A stretch of DNA of 64,000 bases from Desulfuromonadales bacterium. GTDB taxonomy: Bacteria > Desulfobacterota > Desulfuromonadia > Geobacterales > Pseudopelobacteraceae. This document shows positions 55,637 to 63,047 of the stretch, one piece after another. Position numbers and translations under genes: made by a program. The stretch's first letter is position 1; every line of letters starts with the position of its first letter. The stretch covers positions 33,390 to 97,389 of the forward strand of contig DUZS01000010.1 of assembly GCA_013349405.1 (NCBI GenBank), read 5' to 3'. The notes beneath the pieces were generated by a model. It was not told the DNA's origin. It searched no databases and saw nothing but the letters and a program-made list of their open reading frames with translations.

Positions 55637-55828
55637 CTATTCCCCCTTGTTCATTTCCAGCCATTTTTTAACGGCTGTTGTCATTACTTCATTGAGGTTA
55701 TGGGCTGAAATGGGGTCAAGGTCGCCAGATTGCACTTCTTCATAATGGCAGACTATGATTTCCCAGAATGCCTCCGTTGCGTCAAAGACGGCTGTTTCTA
55801 ATCGGTTTTCTTGTGTTTGTGGCGTCAT
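55637..55828 (-). CDS. Small protein, unknown
   Basis: 63 residues, acidic, ATG 55828 after AAGGAGA. It ends two bases before the next start, so it belongs to the same operon. No family recognised. Confidence 0.58.
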   Translation of the reverse strand: MTPQTQENRLETAVFDATEAFWEIIVCHYEEVQSGDLDPISAHNLNEVMTTAVKKWLEMNKGE

Positions 55829-55839
55829 GGTTTTTCTCC

Positions 55840-56025
55840 TTAAATTATGTCAAACGGGGCGTTTATCAATCCCCGTCCAATGGCTATATCAATCAAACTA
55901 TCAACGGCTTTCATTGAAACAATTACGTCATGTTCTGGAACTCTTCCGGCGAGAAAAGCGTCGGTGTGGGTCGTTTCGGTTTGCCTGGCTTGTCTGATTG
56001 CCTGAATGAGGATTTTGTTTGTCAT
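55840..56025 (-). CDS. Small protein, unknown
   Basis: 61 residues, ATG 56025 after TAAGGAG, starting MTNKILIQAIRQARQTETTH. It follows the RadC-like gene by 11 bp. No family recognised. Confidence 0.58.
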   Translation of the reverse strand: MTNKILIQAIRQARQTETTHTDAFLAGRVPEHDVIVSMKAVDSLIDIAIGRGLINAPFDII

Positions 56026-56036
56026 CTGGTTACTCC

Positions 56037-56582
56037 TTACATCAATCCGTCATTACAAAACGATTTGAAATCCTGGGATTCTGTATTTACAATGATATGG
56101 TCTAAAACCTTAATTCCGAGAATGTCGCCAGCTTCTTTCAGTCGTCGAGTGATTGCTATGTCTTCGGATGAAGGTGTAAGGTCGCCAGAAGGATGATTAT
56201 GCGCGAGAATAACGGCTGCTGCATTAGCTAAGATAGCGGATTTAAAGGTTTCTCGTGGGTGAACAACAGACTGATTGAGGCTTCCCTGGCTTACTGTATG
56301 GATTCCGATAATCTTGTTTTTGCCATCCAATAGAAGAGCTACAAAATATTCTCTGTCCGGGTTTCCAATTAACGCACAAAAAGCGGAGGTTGCCATGTCT
56401 GGCTGGGTCAGCCTGTTACCGTCATAGAATAGCTCTCTTTCACGAACCATCTGAATATTGATAACCGGGGTAGTGGCAAAAGCTGTCTGTGTCATCTTGT
56501 TCTCCTTGGAAACCTTGCTGGTTAGATTTTCTGAACCCTTCAACTCAACTTCATTCTGTTTATGTGTGTGCGGATTTTTCAT
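56037..56582 (-). CDS. RadC-like JAB/MPN domain protein
   Basis: About 181 residues. The metal-binding JAMM motif is complete: HNHPSGDLTPSSEDI with HPRETFKSAILANAAAVIL before it. Such short RadC proteins are common on integrative and phage-like elements; function unknown. Two in-frame starts have good ribosome sites: ATG 56582 (AAGGAGGA) and ATG 56495 (AAGGAGA), so two forms are possible. The first lies directly after the folded leader described next. Confidence 0.85.
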   Translation of the reverse strand: MKNPHTHKQNEVELKGSENLTSKVSKENKMTQTAFATTPVINIQMVRERELFYDGNRLTQPDMATSAFCALIGNPDREYFVALLLDGKNKIIGIHTVSQGSLNQSVVHPRETFKSAILANAAAVILAHNHPSGDLTPSSEDIAITRRLKEAGDILGIKVLDHIIVNTESQDFKSFCNDGLM

Positions 56583-56690
56583 TTTGTGTTCCTCCTTGCT
56601 TGTTGAGTTTCCCGTTACCCTTCGCAACTGACAGGGTACGGAGAACTCAACTTGGAGGGACACGAGGCACACACAAAAACTAAATTGATG
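56583..56690 (-). promoter_or_regulatory. Structured 5' leader A, pairing over the ribosome binding site
   Basis: In the minus-strand transcript GTGTCCCTCC (56663-56654) can pair with the ribosome site GGAGGAACAC (56595-56586), 9 of 10 bp. Inner arms TTGAGTT/AACTCAA (56650-56644 with 56609-56603) and a CCGTACCC/GGGTAACGG stem extend it to a long hairpin. It precedes the RadC-like gene. The same architecture recurs at 58756 and 62728. Confidence 0.7.
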
Positions 56691-57167
56691 TAGTCAGGAC
56701 GCAGCGGAACGAGAACGATTGGAAAGACGCTGAACGGTATGACAAAGCCGATGTTGGCGTTCACAGGAACGTAGAAAAGCAAAGCGTGATTATTTTGGGG
56801 GTGCCGATTTCTGCAAGAAATTGGGGGTACCCAAATAATCTTTCAGCGTTTAGGTGATTGGCGGAACGTTGTGTTGCGGATTGGAATGAATGAAGTTGTG
56901 CAAGTCTGCTGGTAAGAGCGGGAATTGTTAAAGGGTGGCAAACCTTTTAACCTGGTGGATTGTAGGGTGTTGGCAATATGCTTAATTCCGAGAACAGGAT
57001 GTATATTCCGGAAGTAAGCATTTTGCCTTCGTTTTTGAACTGATTGACGCCGAGCGGGACGTTCCGTCCGGTGTGAAACAGTTCGCCGGTTGGTTTAAGG
57101 CACAGCAGATGGGCAGTGCCTCCGGGGTCGCCTCGACCGGCACGGAGCGACGACTTGGTTTTTCTCC
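56691..57167. repeat. Gene-free region with a long palindrome and a shared 16-mer
   Basis: The 53-bp palindrome 56788-56840 has outer arms GATTATTTTGGG/CCCAAATAATC and inner arms ATTTCT/AGAAAT. It is itself flanked by ACGCTGAA (56727) and TTCAGCGT (56842). TGATTGGCGGAACGTT at 56855-56870 recurs exactly at 62894. No gene is supported here. It may hold a promoter, a replication or transfer origin, or a recombination site. Confidence 0.6.
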
Positions 57168-57374
57168 TTATCCTGAGAAGATGCTTCTCGTGACACCCTT
57201 AATTGTCAAATATTTCTCTTGCTGCAATTTTGCGATGCACCGCTTGCAGGTTATCTGCTCCCGGTCTTCTGTAAACTGCTGTTGTCCTCGAATGCCCATG
57301 TTCGTATTACATAATGAGAGGAACTGTTGGATTTTGCCGTTAATGGTGGCTCGTGCGTGAATTACTGAAGGCAT
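57168..57374 (-). CDS. Small CxxC protein, unknown
   Basis: 68 residues with ITCKRCIAKLQQEK, a possible half zinc site. ATG 57374 begins four bases after the upstream stop and after AAAGGAA. Similar short CKRC proteins occur on plasmids, without known function. Confidence 0.6.
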   Translation of the reverse strand: MPSVIHARATINGKIQQFLSLCNTNMGIRGQQQFTEDREQITCKRCIAKLQQEKYLTIKGVTRSIFSG

Positions 57375-57378
57375 GTTT

Positions 57379-57663
57379 TCAATTCCTTTCTGCTTTTGCT
57401 TGTTTGATGGCTTCCCGTGCCTCGTCGCAGGTTCTGTCTCCGACCGTCAGTCCGACTTCTGGCGGATTATTTACCCCGAAAATATCAACCATTTTTTCAA
57501 GTACGGTCAGTAGCTGGGGCGCAAGTATTCCCGCTGGAATTCTTGCCAGTCTCACGGCTTCATTGATGCCGTCGCTGCCGGCGTCGATGTAAAGCGATAC
57601 GAGGGCTTTTGCCGTGTTTTTAATGTCGTTCTGGAGGATCTGTTCTTTGGTTATCTTTTTCAT
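57379..57663 (-). CDS. Small helical protein, unknown
   Basis: 94 residues, mostly amphipathic helix. ATG 57663 follows AAGGAAAA. In an operon with the DUF4942-like gene upstream (19 bp) and the CxxC protein downstream. No family recognised. Confidence 0.62.
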   Translation of the reverse strand: MKKITKEQILQNDIKNTAKALVSLYIDAGSDGINEAVRLARIPAGILAPQLLTVLEKMVDIFGVNNPPEVGLTVGDRTCDEAREAIKQAKAERN

Positions 57664-57682
57664 GGTCTTTTCCTTAGTGGAG

Positions 57683-58474
57683 TTAGTTTTTTAGTCGATT
57701 TCCGCCAGCAACGGCGTTTAGCTTGACAACCAGGTCGGCGCGAAGGAATTCAAGGTGCAAATTTCCGTTCAGGTAACATTTGAATTTGAAATACTGGGTT
57801 TTGCCGTTTCCGTCCGGGCTGTCGGTGATGGCATCGTAAAGTTCGCCGTGATAGGTCTTGACAGGTGGCTTACCGTCAATCATTGCAAAAACATTATCAA
57901 GTGCGGTGATGTATTTATCCCGATGGTAATTTACCCGGAATTTCCCACGGCTATATCCCGTTTCAACCATCCAAGTAAGCACAACTTTTTTGCCCAGTTC
58001 AAATTCCGTATTGGTTTTGTGCTGGCTGTTGTGCGGTCTGAGCCATTCAAAGACTTCCTGAACCTGTTCCGTCAGATAGGTTTGAACGTTAGCAGCGGAA
58101 GTTTCAAATAGAGCCAGAACGTTTGCTTCAGTCAGCTCTGGTAACTCGCCATCTCTAATTTGCTTGTTTAGCTCGTCCCGACGTTTGATTGATAGCAAGC
58201 GCCGGAGTTCCATACGTTCAACGATTGTTGACCAGGCGTCCACTTTGATTGCTTTATTGATTGAATCGCTGGCTATCTTGCCAACCTCGGAAATATTCCG
58301 GTCGTTGGTTGAAAAGCTATAACCAGGCTTGTCCAGGAAAACATCTCTAAGGCGTTTTTGTGCGGTTTCAAGGGTTTGATACGCCTCTTCAATTTCCTTG
58401 GTTGCTTGCGTATAGGTTGCAATCATTGTCGGGAGCGTTTCGCGTACTGCGATGTCAGTGGTTAATGGTGTCAT
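57683..58474 (-). CDS. DUF4942-like protein
   Basis: 263 residues. The N-terminal half is coiled-coil-like. The C-terminal half shows QEVFEWLRPHNSQHKTNTEF, ELGKKVVLTWMVE, YITALDNVFAMIDGK and YFKFKCYLNGNLHLEF, which I recognise as DUF4942, found in phages and integrative elements, often near methyltransferases. Function unknown. ATG 58474 follows TAGGAGA. Confidence 0.8.
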   Translation of the reverse strand: MTPLTTDIAVRETLPTMIATYTQATKEIEEAYQTLETAQKRLRDVFLDKPGYSFSTNDRNISEVGKIASDSINKAIKVDAWSTIVERMELRRLLSIKRRDELNKQIRDGELPELTEANVLALFETSAANVQTYLTEQVQEVFEWLRPHNSQHKTNTEFELGKKVVLTWMVETGYSRGKFRVNYHRDKYITALDNVFAMIDGKPPVKTYHGELYDAITDSPDGNGKTQYFKFKCYLNGNLHLEFLRADLVVKLNAVAGGNRLKN

Positions 58475-58485
58475 GGTAAATTCTC

Positions 58486-58755
58486 CTATTTAATGAAGTG
58501 TGAAATTCCGTAGATTTGAATGAGGCAAAACCCGAGTTGTGTTGTGAATAATCCCCATTGCTTGCGGGGTATTGCGTAGGCAATCCAGAAACAGTTCGCT
58601 ATTATCCAGACCACCATTGCTGAAACAAAGTGGTTGCCGGTGCTATTCAGAAAAGCTCCAATAAATGACAAGGTGGTTGCTATCCATTCAAGCGTATTAC
58701 CTGATTTGGGAAGTTCCCCGACATGTAAGCTGTCTGTTTTCGTTTGTGCGGTCAT
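58486..58755 (-). CDS. Small three-helix membrane protein
   Basis: 89 residues. A hydrophilic N-terminus is followed by TM helices including LEWIATTLSFIGAFLNSTG, FVSAMVVWIIANCFWIAYAI and GLFTTQLGFCLIQIYGI. The pattern resembles small SemiSWEET/PnuC-like membrane proteins but I cannot assign it. ATG 58755 lies right after leader B. First gene of the run leading to 57168. Confidence 0.7.
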   Translation of the reverse strand: MTAQTKTDSLHVGELPKSGNTLEWIATTLSFIGAFLNSTGNHFVSAMVVWIIANCFWIAYAIPRKQWGLFTTQLGFCLIQIYGISHFIK

Positions 58756-58866
58756 TTGGTGTTCCTCCTTTTGTATTACCTTCATTGCTTCGTTCCCGTC
58801 ACTCTAACCGGGAATAACAAGGAAGGTTCAAAGAGGAACACGGCACAAACAAAACTAAACTGATCA
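58756..58866 (-). promoter_or_regulatory. Structured 5' leader B, pairing over the ribosome binding site
   Basis: In the transcript GTGTTCCTC (58841-58833) pairs perfectly with GAGGAACAC (58767-58759), which holds the ribosome site. Inner stems ACCTTC/GAAGGT and TTCCCG/CGGGAA follow. The 5' flank (GTGCC preceded by TTTAGTTTT) matches leader A closely. Confidence 0.75.
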
Positions 58867-59254
58867 TTTTCCGCAGTATGTCGAAACTGCAGTAATGGAA
58901 CGTCAAGGACGATGAAAAAGCGTTAGCGGTCTGACTGACTGAAAAGTGCTAACGGTAATTTTCATCTGCTGGAAAATTATTGAATGGCTGGCTGATTGGC
59001 GGCGGACTGTGATTTAGTGGAATGTAGGCAAATAGAAGACAAAACAAGGTGCTTTGCTGTTGTTCAGGTGTTCGGCATTTTCGTTTCGGTTGACTATGAA
59101 ATTCGCCTCTTGGTGCTACAGGCAATTGATATGCAGGGGCTGGGCTGGTTACTGGTGAAGCACAATCAAATCCATCGAGTTATCTCAACTGACTTGATTG
59201 TGCTTCGTGTATTAACTGAGTGCTTTTGCTTAATTACTTTTACGCCGCCAATAG
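58867..59254. repeat. Gene-free region with inverted repeats
   Basis: GAAGCACAATCAA (59157-59169) and TTGATTGTGCTTC (59194-59206) are a perfect 13-bp inverted repeat with a 24-base spacer, 49 bp past the end of the next minus-strand gene. CGTTAGC/GCTAACG lie at 58921 and 58948. TGATTGGCGG at 58993 is part of the 16-mer shared by the other two leader regions. A plus-strand frame of 88 codons spans part of this but looks spurious. Confidence 0.6.
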
Positions 59255-59704
59255 TTAATTAATATCAATAAGTTCACTATTGACAACATCACTAATCGTG
59301 AAAATGCTGTTAACCTCTATTTCTCCATACTGCTGAGGAAGTGGAATTTTGTTTTTTAACATAATTAGCGTGTATTTTTTGCAATCAATTTCAACAGGGA
59401 ATATGTTTCCGTTGCTCTGAAATTTTGTTCCGCACACATAGTTCATCCATAAAATATCCCAGATGATATCCATGTGGTCGTCTTTGTCATTGGGATTTTT
59501 GGCGGCGCTATCTATAAGTTTCCAGACAGCTGGCGAGCACAATATTGGATATTCATGCAATTCAGGATTTTCAGCCCAACAAACCGATAAATCAACAAAG
59601 CCATTCTCAAGAATTTTATATGACGCTACATTCGCCGGTGATATTTTCCTGATGTATTCTTTGTATTCATTTGCACTACTTAAATTTATATATCTGACTT
59701 TCAT
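59255..59704 (-). CDS. DUF6573-like protein, divergent
   Basis: 149 residues. The middle part (ENGFVDLSVCWAENPELHEY, LCSPAVWKLI, DIIWDILWMN) lines up with the protein at 55067-55429 (EDGVLIDLSASYPEE, CTQSVWAII, GDLLWMS), so the two are distant paralogues. The start is preceded by GAAAGCAGG in a recurrent leader. Function unknown. Confidence 0.68.
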   Translation of the reverse strand: MKVRYINLSSANEYKEYIRKISPANVASYKILENGFVDLSVCWAENPELHEYPILCSPAVWKLIDSAAKNPNDKDDHMDIIWDILWMNYVCGTKFQSNGNIFPVEIDCKKYTLIMLKNKIPLPQQYGEIEVNSIFTISDVVNSELIDIN

Positions 59705-59785
59705 ACGTATTTACCTGCTTTCTGCCTACTCAGAGGCACTTTAATTGTTAATATTTCGGGGTGAACATTATTAATGTGTATTGTT

Positions 59786-60235
59786 CTATGCCACAAAGTT
59801 TCTTTTCCAGTCCGTCAAATCAAGAAGTGCTTTTGAGCTACCCCAGCCAAGTGAACCAGGTTTTTCAATCAAAACCTTTGCAAACGCATCGCAATCACTT
59901 TCCTTTACAGAGATAGTAAACATATTGAATGTTGGTAGGTGGCTGGCGTACTTTTTGATTCCCAAATCCTCAATCTTAAACTTGGGATAAGTTATTTCCT
60001 CTAAACGATTAGATAATTTAATGAAATTGATAACGTCCTCTTGAAGATTTATGTTGACTGGAACAGCAAACTTCATTTCGTCGCCTACTAAGATTGCAGT
60101 TCCAGAACCAACGTAGTCCCCAACTGACATATAGTGATTAAGTCCTAAAATCACCCGATTCATCGGAGTTCCAACACAGAAGGTTAAATCCTTTGGTCCT
60201 GATTTAGTTCCCATTGCCATATTAATTTTTCGCAT
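59786..60235 (-). CDS. Unknown protein, paralogue 1 of a tandem family
   Basis: 149 residues from ATG 60235 (after AAAGGCAGG). It shares VGTPMNRVILGLNHYMSVGD, KFKIEDLG, SDCDAFAKVLIEKPG and LGWGSSKALLDL with the protein at 60875-61315. No signal peptide or membrane helix. I do not recognise the family. Confidence 0.7.
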   Translation of the reverse strand: MRKINMAMGTKSGPKDLTFCVGTPMNRVILGLNHYMSVGDYVGSGTAILVGDEMKFAVPVNINLQEDVINFIKLSNRLEEITYPKFKIEDLGIKKYASHLPTFNMFTISVKESDCDAFAKVLIEKPGSLGWGSSKALLDLTDWKRNFVA

Positions 60236-60327
60236 ATATTTTCCTGCCTTTCCGCTCACTTTGGGGCGTTCTAATGGTTAATAGTTCTTGGTTACATTGC
60301 CGTCGTTGTCTATGCGCTATTTGGTAA

Positions 60328-60909
60328 TCAAATTATCCAATCGACCGTAGGTTTTCCGGTATATCCGTGCTGCCACACAAACCAGGCATATGTAATAGTG
60401 CCACCGTTTTTCGGCTTAGGTTGGTTGCCTGGATACATCGTCACCCTGCTTGAAAACACATAGATTGTCCGTAACGGGGTAGCTTTAAAAAAATGGTACC
60501 GCTTTACGGATTCCAAGAATGAAAGCTTCAGCAACATTGCAACTTTGTCGTTTGCCAGCTCCAGTGAACGTCTTACAAATTCACAGGCACAAAAATACGG
60601 CGGATTAGTTACAATGTTGCTGGTGTTACCATAAGGTTCCGTAAAGAAATCTTTCCCGGATATTCCGTATATGTCTGCGTCTTGCCTAATGTCTGCCGAA
60701 ATCACCTGATAGTTGTGCGCTTCAAGGATTCGAGAAATCGCTCCTGAACCGCAACACGGTTCAAGAATATTTCCGTTGAAAGACTCCTTATTCAGCAGTT
60801 TTTCAACCGCCCATGAGGGTGTCTCGTAATAATCAATACCGTCGGATATTTTCCGACCCGCAATTGACCGACCCTTAATAATTGACAAAGCTTTTTTTCC
60901 TTTTCTCAC
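60328..60909 (-). CDS. Small N6-adenine methyltransferase-like protein
   Basis: 193 residues. DYYETPSWAVEKLL, SAM-binding ILEPCCGSGAISRIL and IVTNPPYFCACEFV are typical of phage-type adenine methyltransferases. It starts at GTG 60909, overlapping the preceding gene by 35 bp, with no clear ribosome site; coupling is likely. Third methyltransferase of the element. Confidence 0.78.
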   Translation of the reverse strand: MRKGKKALSIIKGRSIAGRKISDGIDYYETPSWAVEKLLNKESFNGNILEPCCGSGAISRILEAHNYQVISADIRQDADIYGISGKDFFTEPYGNTSNIVTNPPYFCACEFVRRSLELANDKVAMLLKLSFLESVKRYHFFKATPLRTIYVFSSRVTMYPGNQPKPKNGGTITYAWFVWQHGYTGKPTVDWII

Positions 60910-61315
60910 ACATATCTATTGTCTTTTTAGAGCTACCCCAGCCAAGTGGACCAGGCTTTTCGGACAAGACCGTTGCAAATGCATCGCAATCATTAAAATT
61001 TATAGTGATTGAAAACGTCCTGATTTTTTCTATTTCTCCCCAATCTTCAAATTTAAACTTTGGGCACTCAATTTCCTTCAATCTTGAATGCAAAGTATTT
61101 AAATCGTGAACTTCTGTTCGGCTTTTTGGGTTTAAAGGAATAAGAAAAATCAGGTTTTCACCATCTGGAATCATTCCTCCAATGCCTATGTCATCCCCGA
61201 TACAAATAAAATGGTTAATTGCGTGGATAACTCGGCTTGGCGCACCGCCCACATATAATGTTGGAGTACTAGGGTTTGATTTCACTTCATCTTCCATTTT
61301 GAATATATTTTTCAT
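60875..61315 (-). CDS. Unknown protein, paralogue 2 of a tandem family
   Basis: 146 residues. GGAPSRVIHAINHFICIGDD, KFKFEDWG, NDCDAFATVLSEKPG and LGWGSSKKTIDM match the protein at 59786-60235 throughout, so the pair arose by duplication with a methyltransferase gene between them. The conserved Asn-His, CDAFA and GWGSSK segments would be the place to look for an active or binding site. Confidence 0.7.
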   Translation of the reverse strand: MKNIFKMEDEVKSNPSTPTLYVGGAPSRVIHAINHFICIGDDIGIGGMIPDGENLIFLIPLNPKSRTEVHDLNTLHSRLKEIECPKFKFEDWGEIEKIRTFSITINFNDCDAFATVLSEKPGPLGWGSSKKTIDMCEKRKKSFVNY

Positions 61316-61381
61316 AAGTTATTTCTCTTTCTGCCGACTAACACCGGCGTTTTTATTGGTTAATGATTCATGGGTTACACT

Positions 61382-61421
61382 GCCGTCAGGACAATGCGTT
61401 GTCTCTTTTTGTCCTGACGGC
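61382..61421. repeat. Perfect 12-bp inverted repeat
   Basis: GCCGTCAGGACA (61382-61393) and TGTCCTGACGGC (61410-61421) with a 16-base loop, just downstream of the 61433-61945 gene. It may terminate or attenuate transcription; there is no T-run. Confidence 0.6.
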
Positions 61422-61432
61422 GGGTCTATGCG

Positions 61433-61945
61433 TTATCTTTTCTTCTTTTCCTGACGGAACGCCTTTTTTAGTTCGTCGTAGATTTCGCAATCAGGAACTG
61501 ATGCCGGATAATCCCAGAACCTTTCCGGCAATCCATAAAGTTTTTGTGCCGTCTTTGCATGATAGATGGCTGCCAATGCTCCGTTGACCGGATGAAGCTT
61601 TGTCAATTCGTTATTCATACGAATATAAGATTTTGCTGTCCCTTGTTTTGAATTGACGGCAAATACCAGTAAGGCTGTATTACCGAAGTAATAGTTTTCA
61701 AGAAACTTAACTGTCGTCCCGAAAAATTGACTTGAAAATCTTTCCCAACCTGCCGAATTACTTATTTCCGTTTTTGTCCAAACGAAAACATCAGTGAAAC
61801 CTTCACACGAAATATTCTTGTCACCGTTAATCCGTGTTTTTGGGTCGGAAGTCGGAAGAAAATTGTTTTCCGACATCGACGTGTTGATTGATTCCACCAT
61901 AGGGACAACTTCCGCTTTATATAATTCTTCAAAATTAAAATTCAT
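61433..61945 (-). CDS. Unknown cytoplasmic protein
   Basis: 170 residues with a helical N-terminus, VFVWTKTEISNSAG, a beta-rich middle and a basic tail (AFRQEKKKR). No family recognised. It has a long upstream region (61946-62293) containing recurrent leader motifs such as GACTATGCG, and lies downstream of two near-identical promoters. Confidence 0.62.
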   Translation of the reverse strand: MNFNFEELYKAEVVPMVESINTSMSENNFLPTSDPKTRINGDKNISCEGFTDVFVWTKTEISNSAGWERFSSQFFGTTVKFLENYYFGNTALLVFAVNSKQGTAKSYIRMNNELTKLHPVNGALAAIYHAKTAQKLYGLPERFWDYPASVPDCEIYDELKKAFRQEKKKR

Positions 61946-62246
61946 GTTTAATGACCTCTATAGTTATTTAATGACGTGGTTCAGTGTGTTGATAGTTCAG
62001 GGTGAACAGGACAAGACTATGCGATATTTTAAAGGGTTAACCTCCATTATTGGTTAAAGGGTAATAGTTCGGGGCGATAATATCAGTAAGGACTATGCGT
62101 TGATGTATGCCGGTTATTACCTCCCTTGTTTAAATTTCTTGAAGCTTTTCGTTTGGGTTTTGATTCAGTGGTTGAATCAATGATCGGACTACAGTGGGGG
62201 GATTTATTGCGTGGGGGAGAGATAGAGTAATGTGGGTGTCATATCA

Positions 62247-62337
62247 GGTGCCTTTTCAATCTTGTTTTTTCCGGAGTTATTTTTCATGTCCAAACAATAC
62301 CACATACTTTTTATTTTGTCAAGGTAATTAATAATTG
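62247..62337 (-). promoter_or_regulatory. Promoter repeat R1
   Basis: On the minus strand TTGACA (62322-62317), 17 bases, TATTGT (62299-62294). The whole 91 bp recurs imperfectly at 62456-62546. It should drive the 61945 gene after a long leader. I see no gene in 61946-62246. Confidence 0.65.
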
Positions 62338-62455
62338 CAATTTATGCTTTTTATTATTTTATTATTGATACAATATTCAATAATTAATCGACCAATCTTT
62401 CTACATCCACTATGGGGTTCTGAATTAGAATACTTAATACGACAGCCCTTGTATG

Positions 62456-62546
62456 GGTGCCTTCTCAATCTTGGTTTATTCCGTAGTTGTTTTTATGCCA
62501 AAAACAATATCATATTTTTATATTTTGTCAAGGTAATCAATAATTA
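62456..62546 (-). promoter_or_regulatory. Promoter repeat R2
   Basis: On the minus strand TTGACA (62531-62526), 16 bases, TATTGT (62509-62504). It is a near copy of R1 and the two share the downstream tract ending GGCACC. No gene lies between R2 and R1. Confidence 0.62.
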
Positions 62547-62578
62547 TTTTAAATACAATATTGTTGCCACAAATAATA

Positions 62579-62609
62579 AAAGCCCAGAACCGGTTAAGGT
62601 CTGGGCTTT
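62579..62609 (-). terminator. Rho-independent terminator of the 35-residue gene
   Basis: AAAGCCCAGA/TCTGGGCTTT, a 10-bp stem with an 11-base loop. On the minus strand it is followed by TTTTATTATTT. Confidence 0.82.
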
Positions 62610-62619
62610 GGAATTGGTC

Positions 62620-62727
62620 TTATTGGATACCGGCTGCTTTGTATTCGTTATACATCCGTCGTGCTTCGGATACTGTGAAAAGCCTTTCGTGCCGTGCTTC
62701 AAGTATTTCTCTGATTGTCATATTCAT
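62620..62727 (-). CDS. 35-residue protein behind leader C
   Basis: Frame MNMTIREILEARHERLFTVS, then EARRMYNEYKAAGIQ, ending TAA. ATG 62727 follows GGAGGCACC. It has its own structured leader and its own terminator, which together make a complete small transcription unit and support it as a real gene. It resembles one helical DNA-binding-like module, but the length is too short to assign. Confidence 0.65.
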   Translation of the reverse strand: MNMTIREILEARHERLFTVSEARRMYNEYKAAGIQ

Positions 62728-62800
62728 GTGGTGCCTCCGTTGAGATTGTTTTTACCTTCACTGAGATAGGTAAAAAAATCACACAAGGAAAAGGCACTTC
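62728..62800 (-). promoter_or_regulatory. Structured 5' leader C, pairing over the ribosome binding site
   Basis: In the transcript GTGCCT (62797-62792) pairs with AGGCAC (62736-62731), which overlaps the ribosome site. GATTTTTTTACCT (62780-62768) pairs with AGGTAAAAACAATC (62757-62744), one bulge. Same plan as leaders A and B with different sequence. Confidence 0.7.
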
Positions 62801-63047
62801 TGATAATCAGGCTACTGTCACGTTGTCAGTTTTAGTCCAGAGCGGTGGCGGTAAGGCAATTCAAGCTGGGCGGTATGACAATTGGTAATGGAATGATTGG
62901 CGGAACGTTTGTTGCTTGGATTGTTGCAGTTGACGTTGCGTTATGTGACCGGAACCGTGGGCGGAGACGACGGGTTTTATGTCGGCTCCGGGTGAAACCT
63001 TCCAGAACGCCCCAGCTTGACCGAGGAACGCCCAGCCTTTGGAACTT
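62801..63047. other. Gene-free region upstream of leader C
   Basis: Holds TGATTGGCGGAACGTT at 62894-62909, identical to 56855-56870. The minus-strand frame through 62861-63220 is a shadow of the next gene. No other feature seen. Confidence 0.5.

Noticed and set aside
58996..59262. 88-codon plus-strand frame
   Set aside because: Opposite to all element genes, contains the 13-bp inverted repeat, and has no ribosome site.
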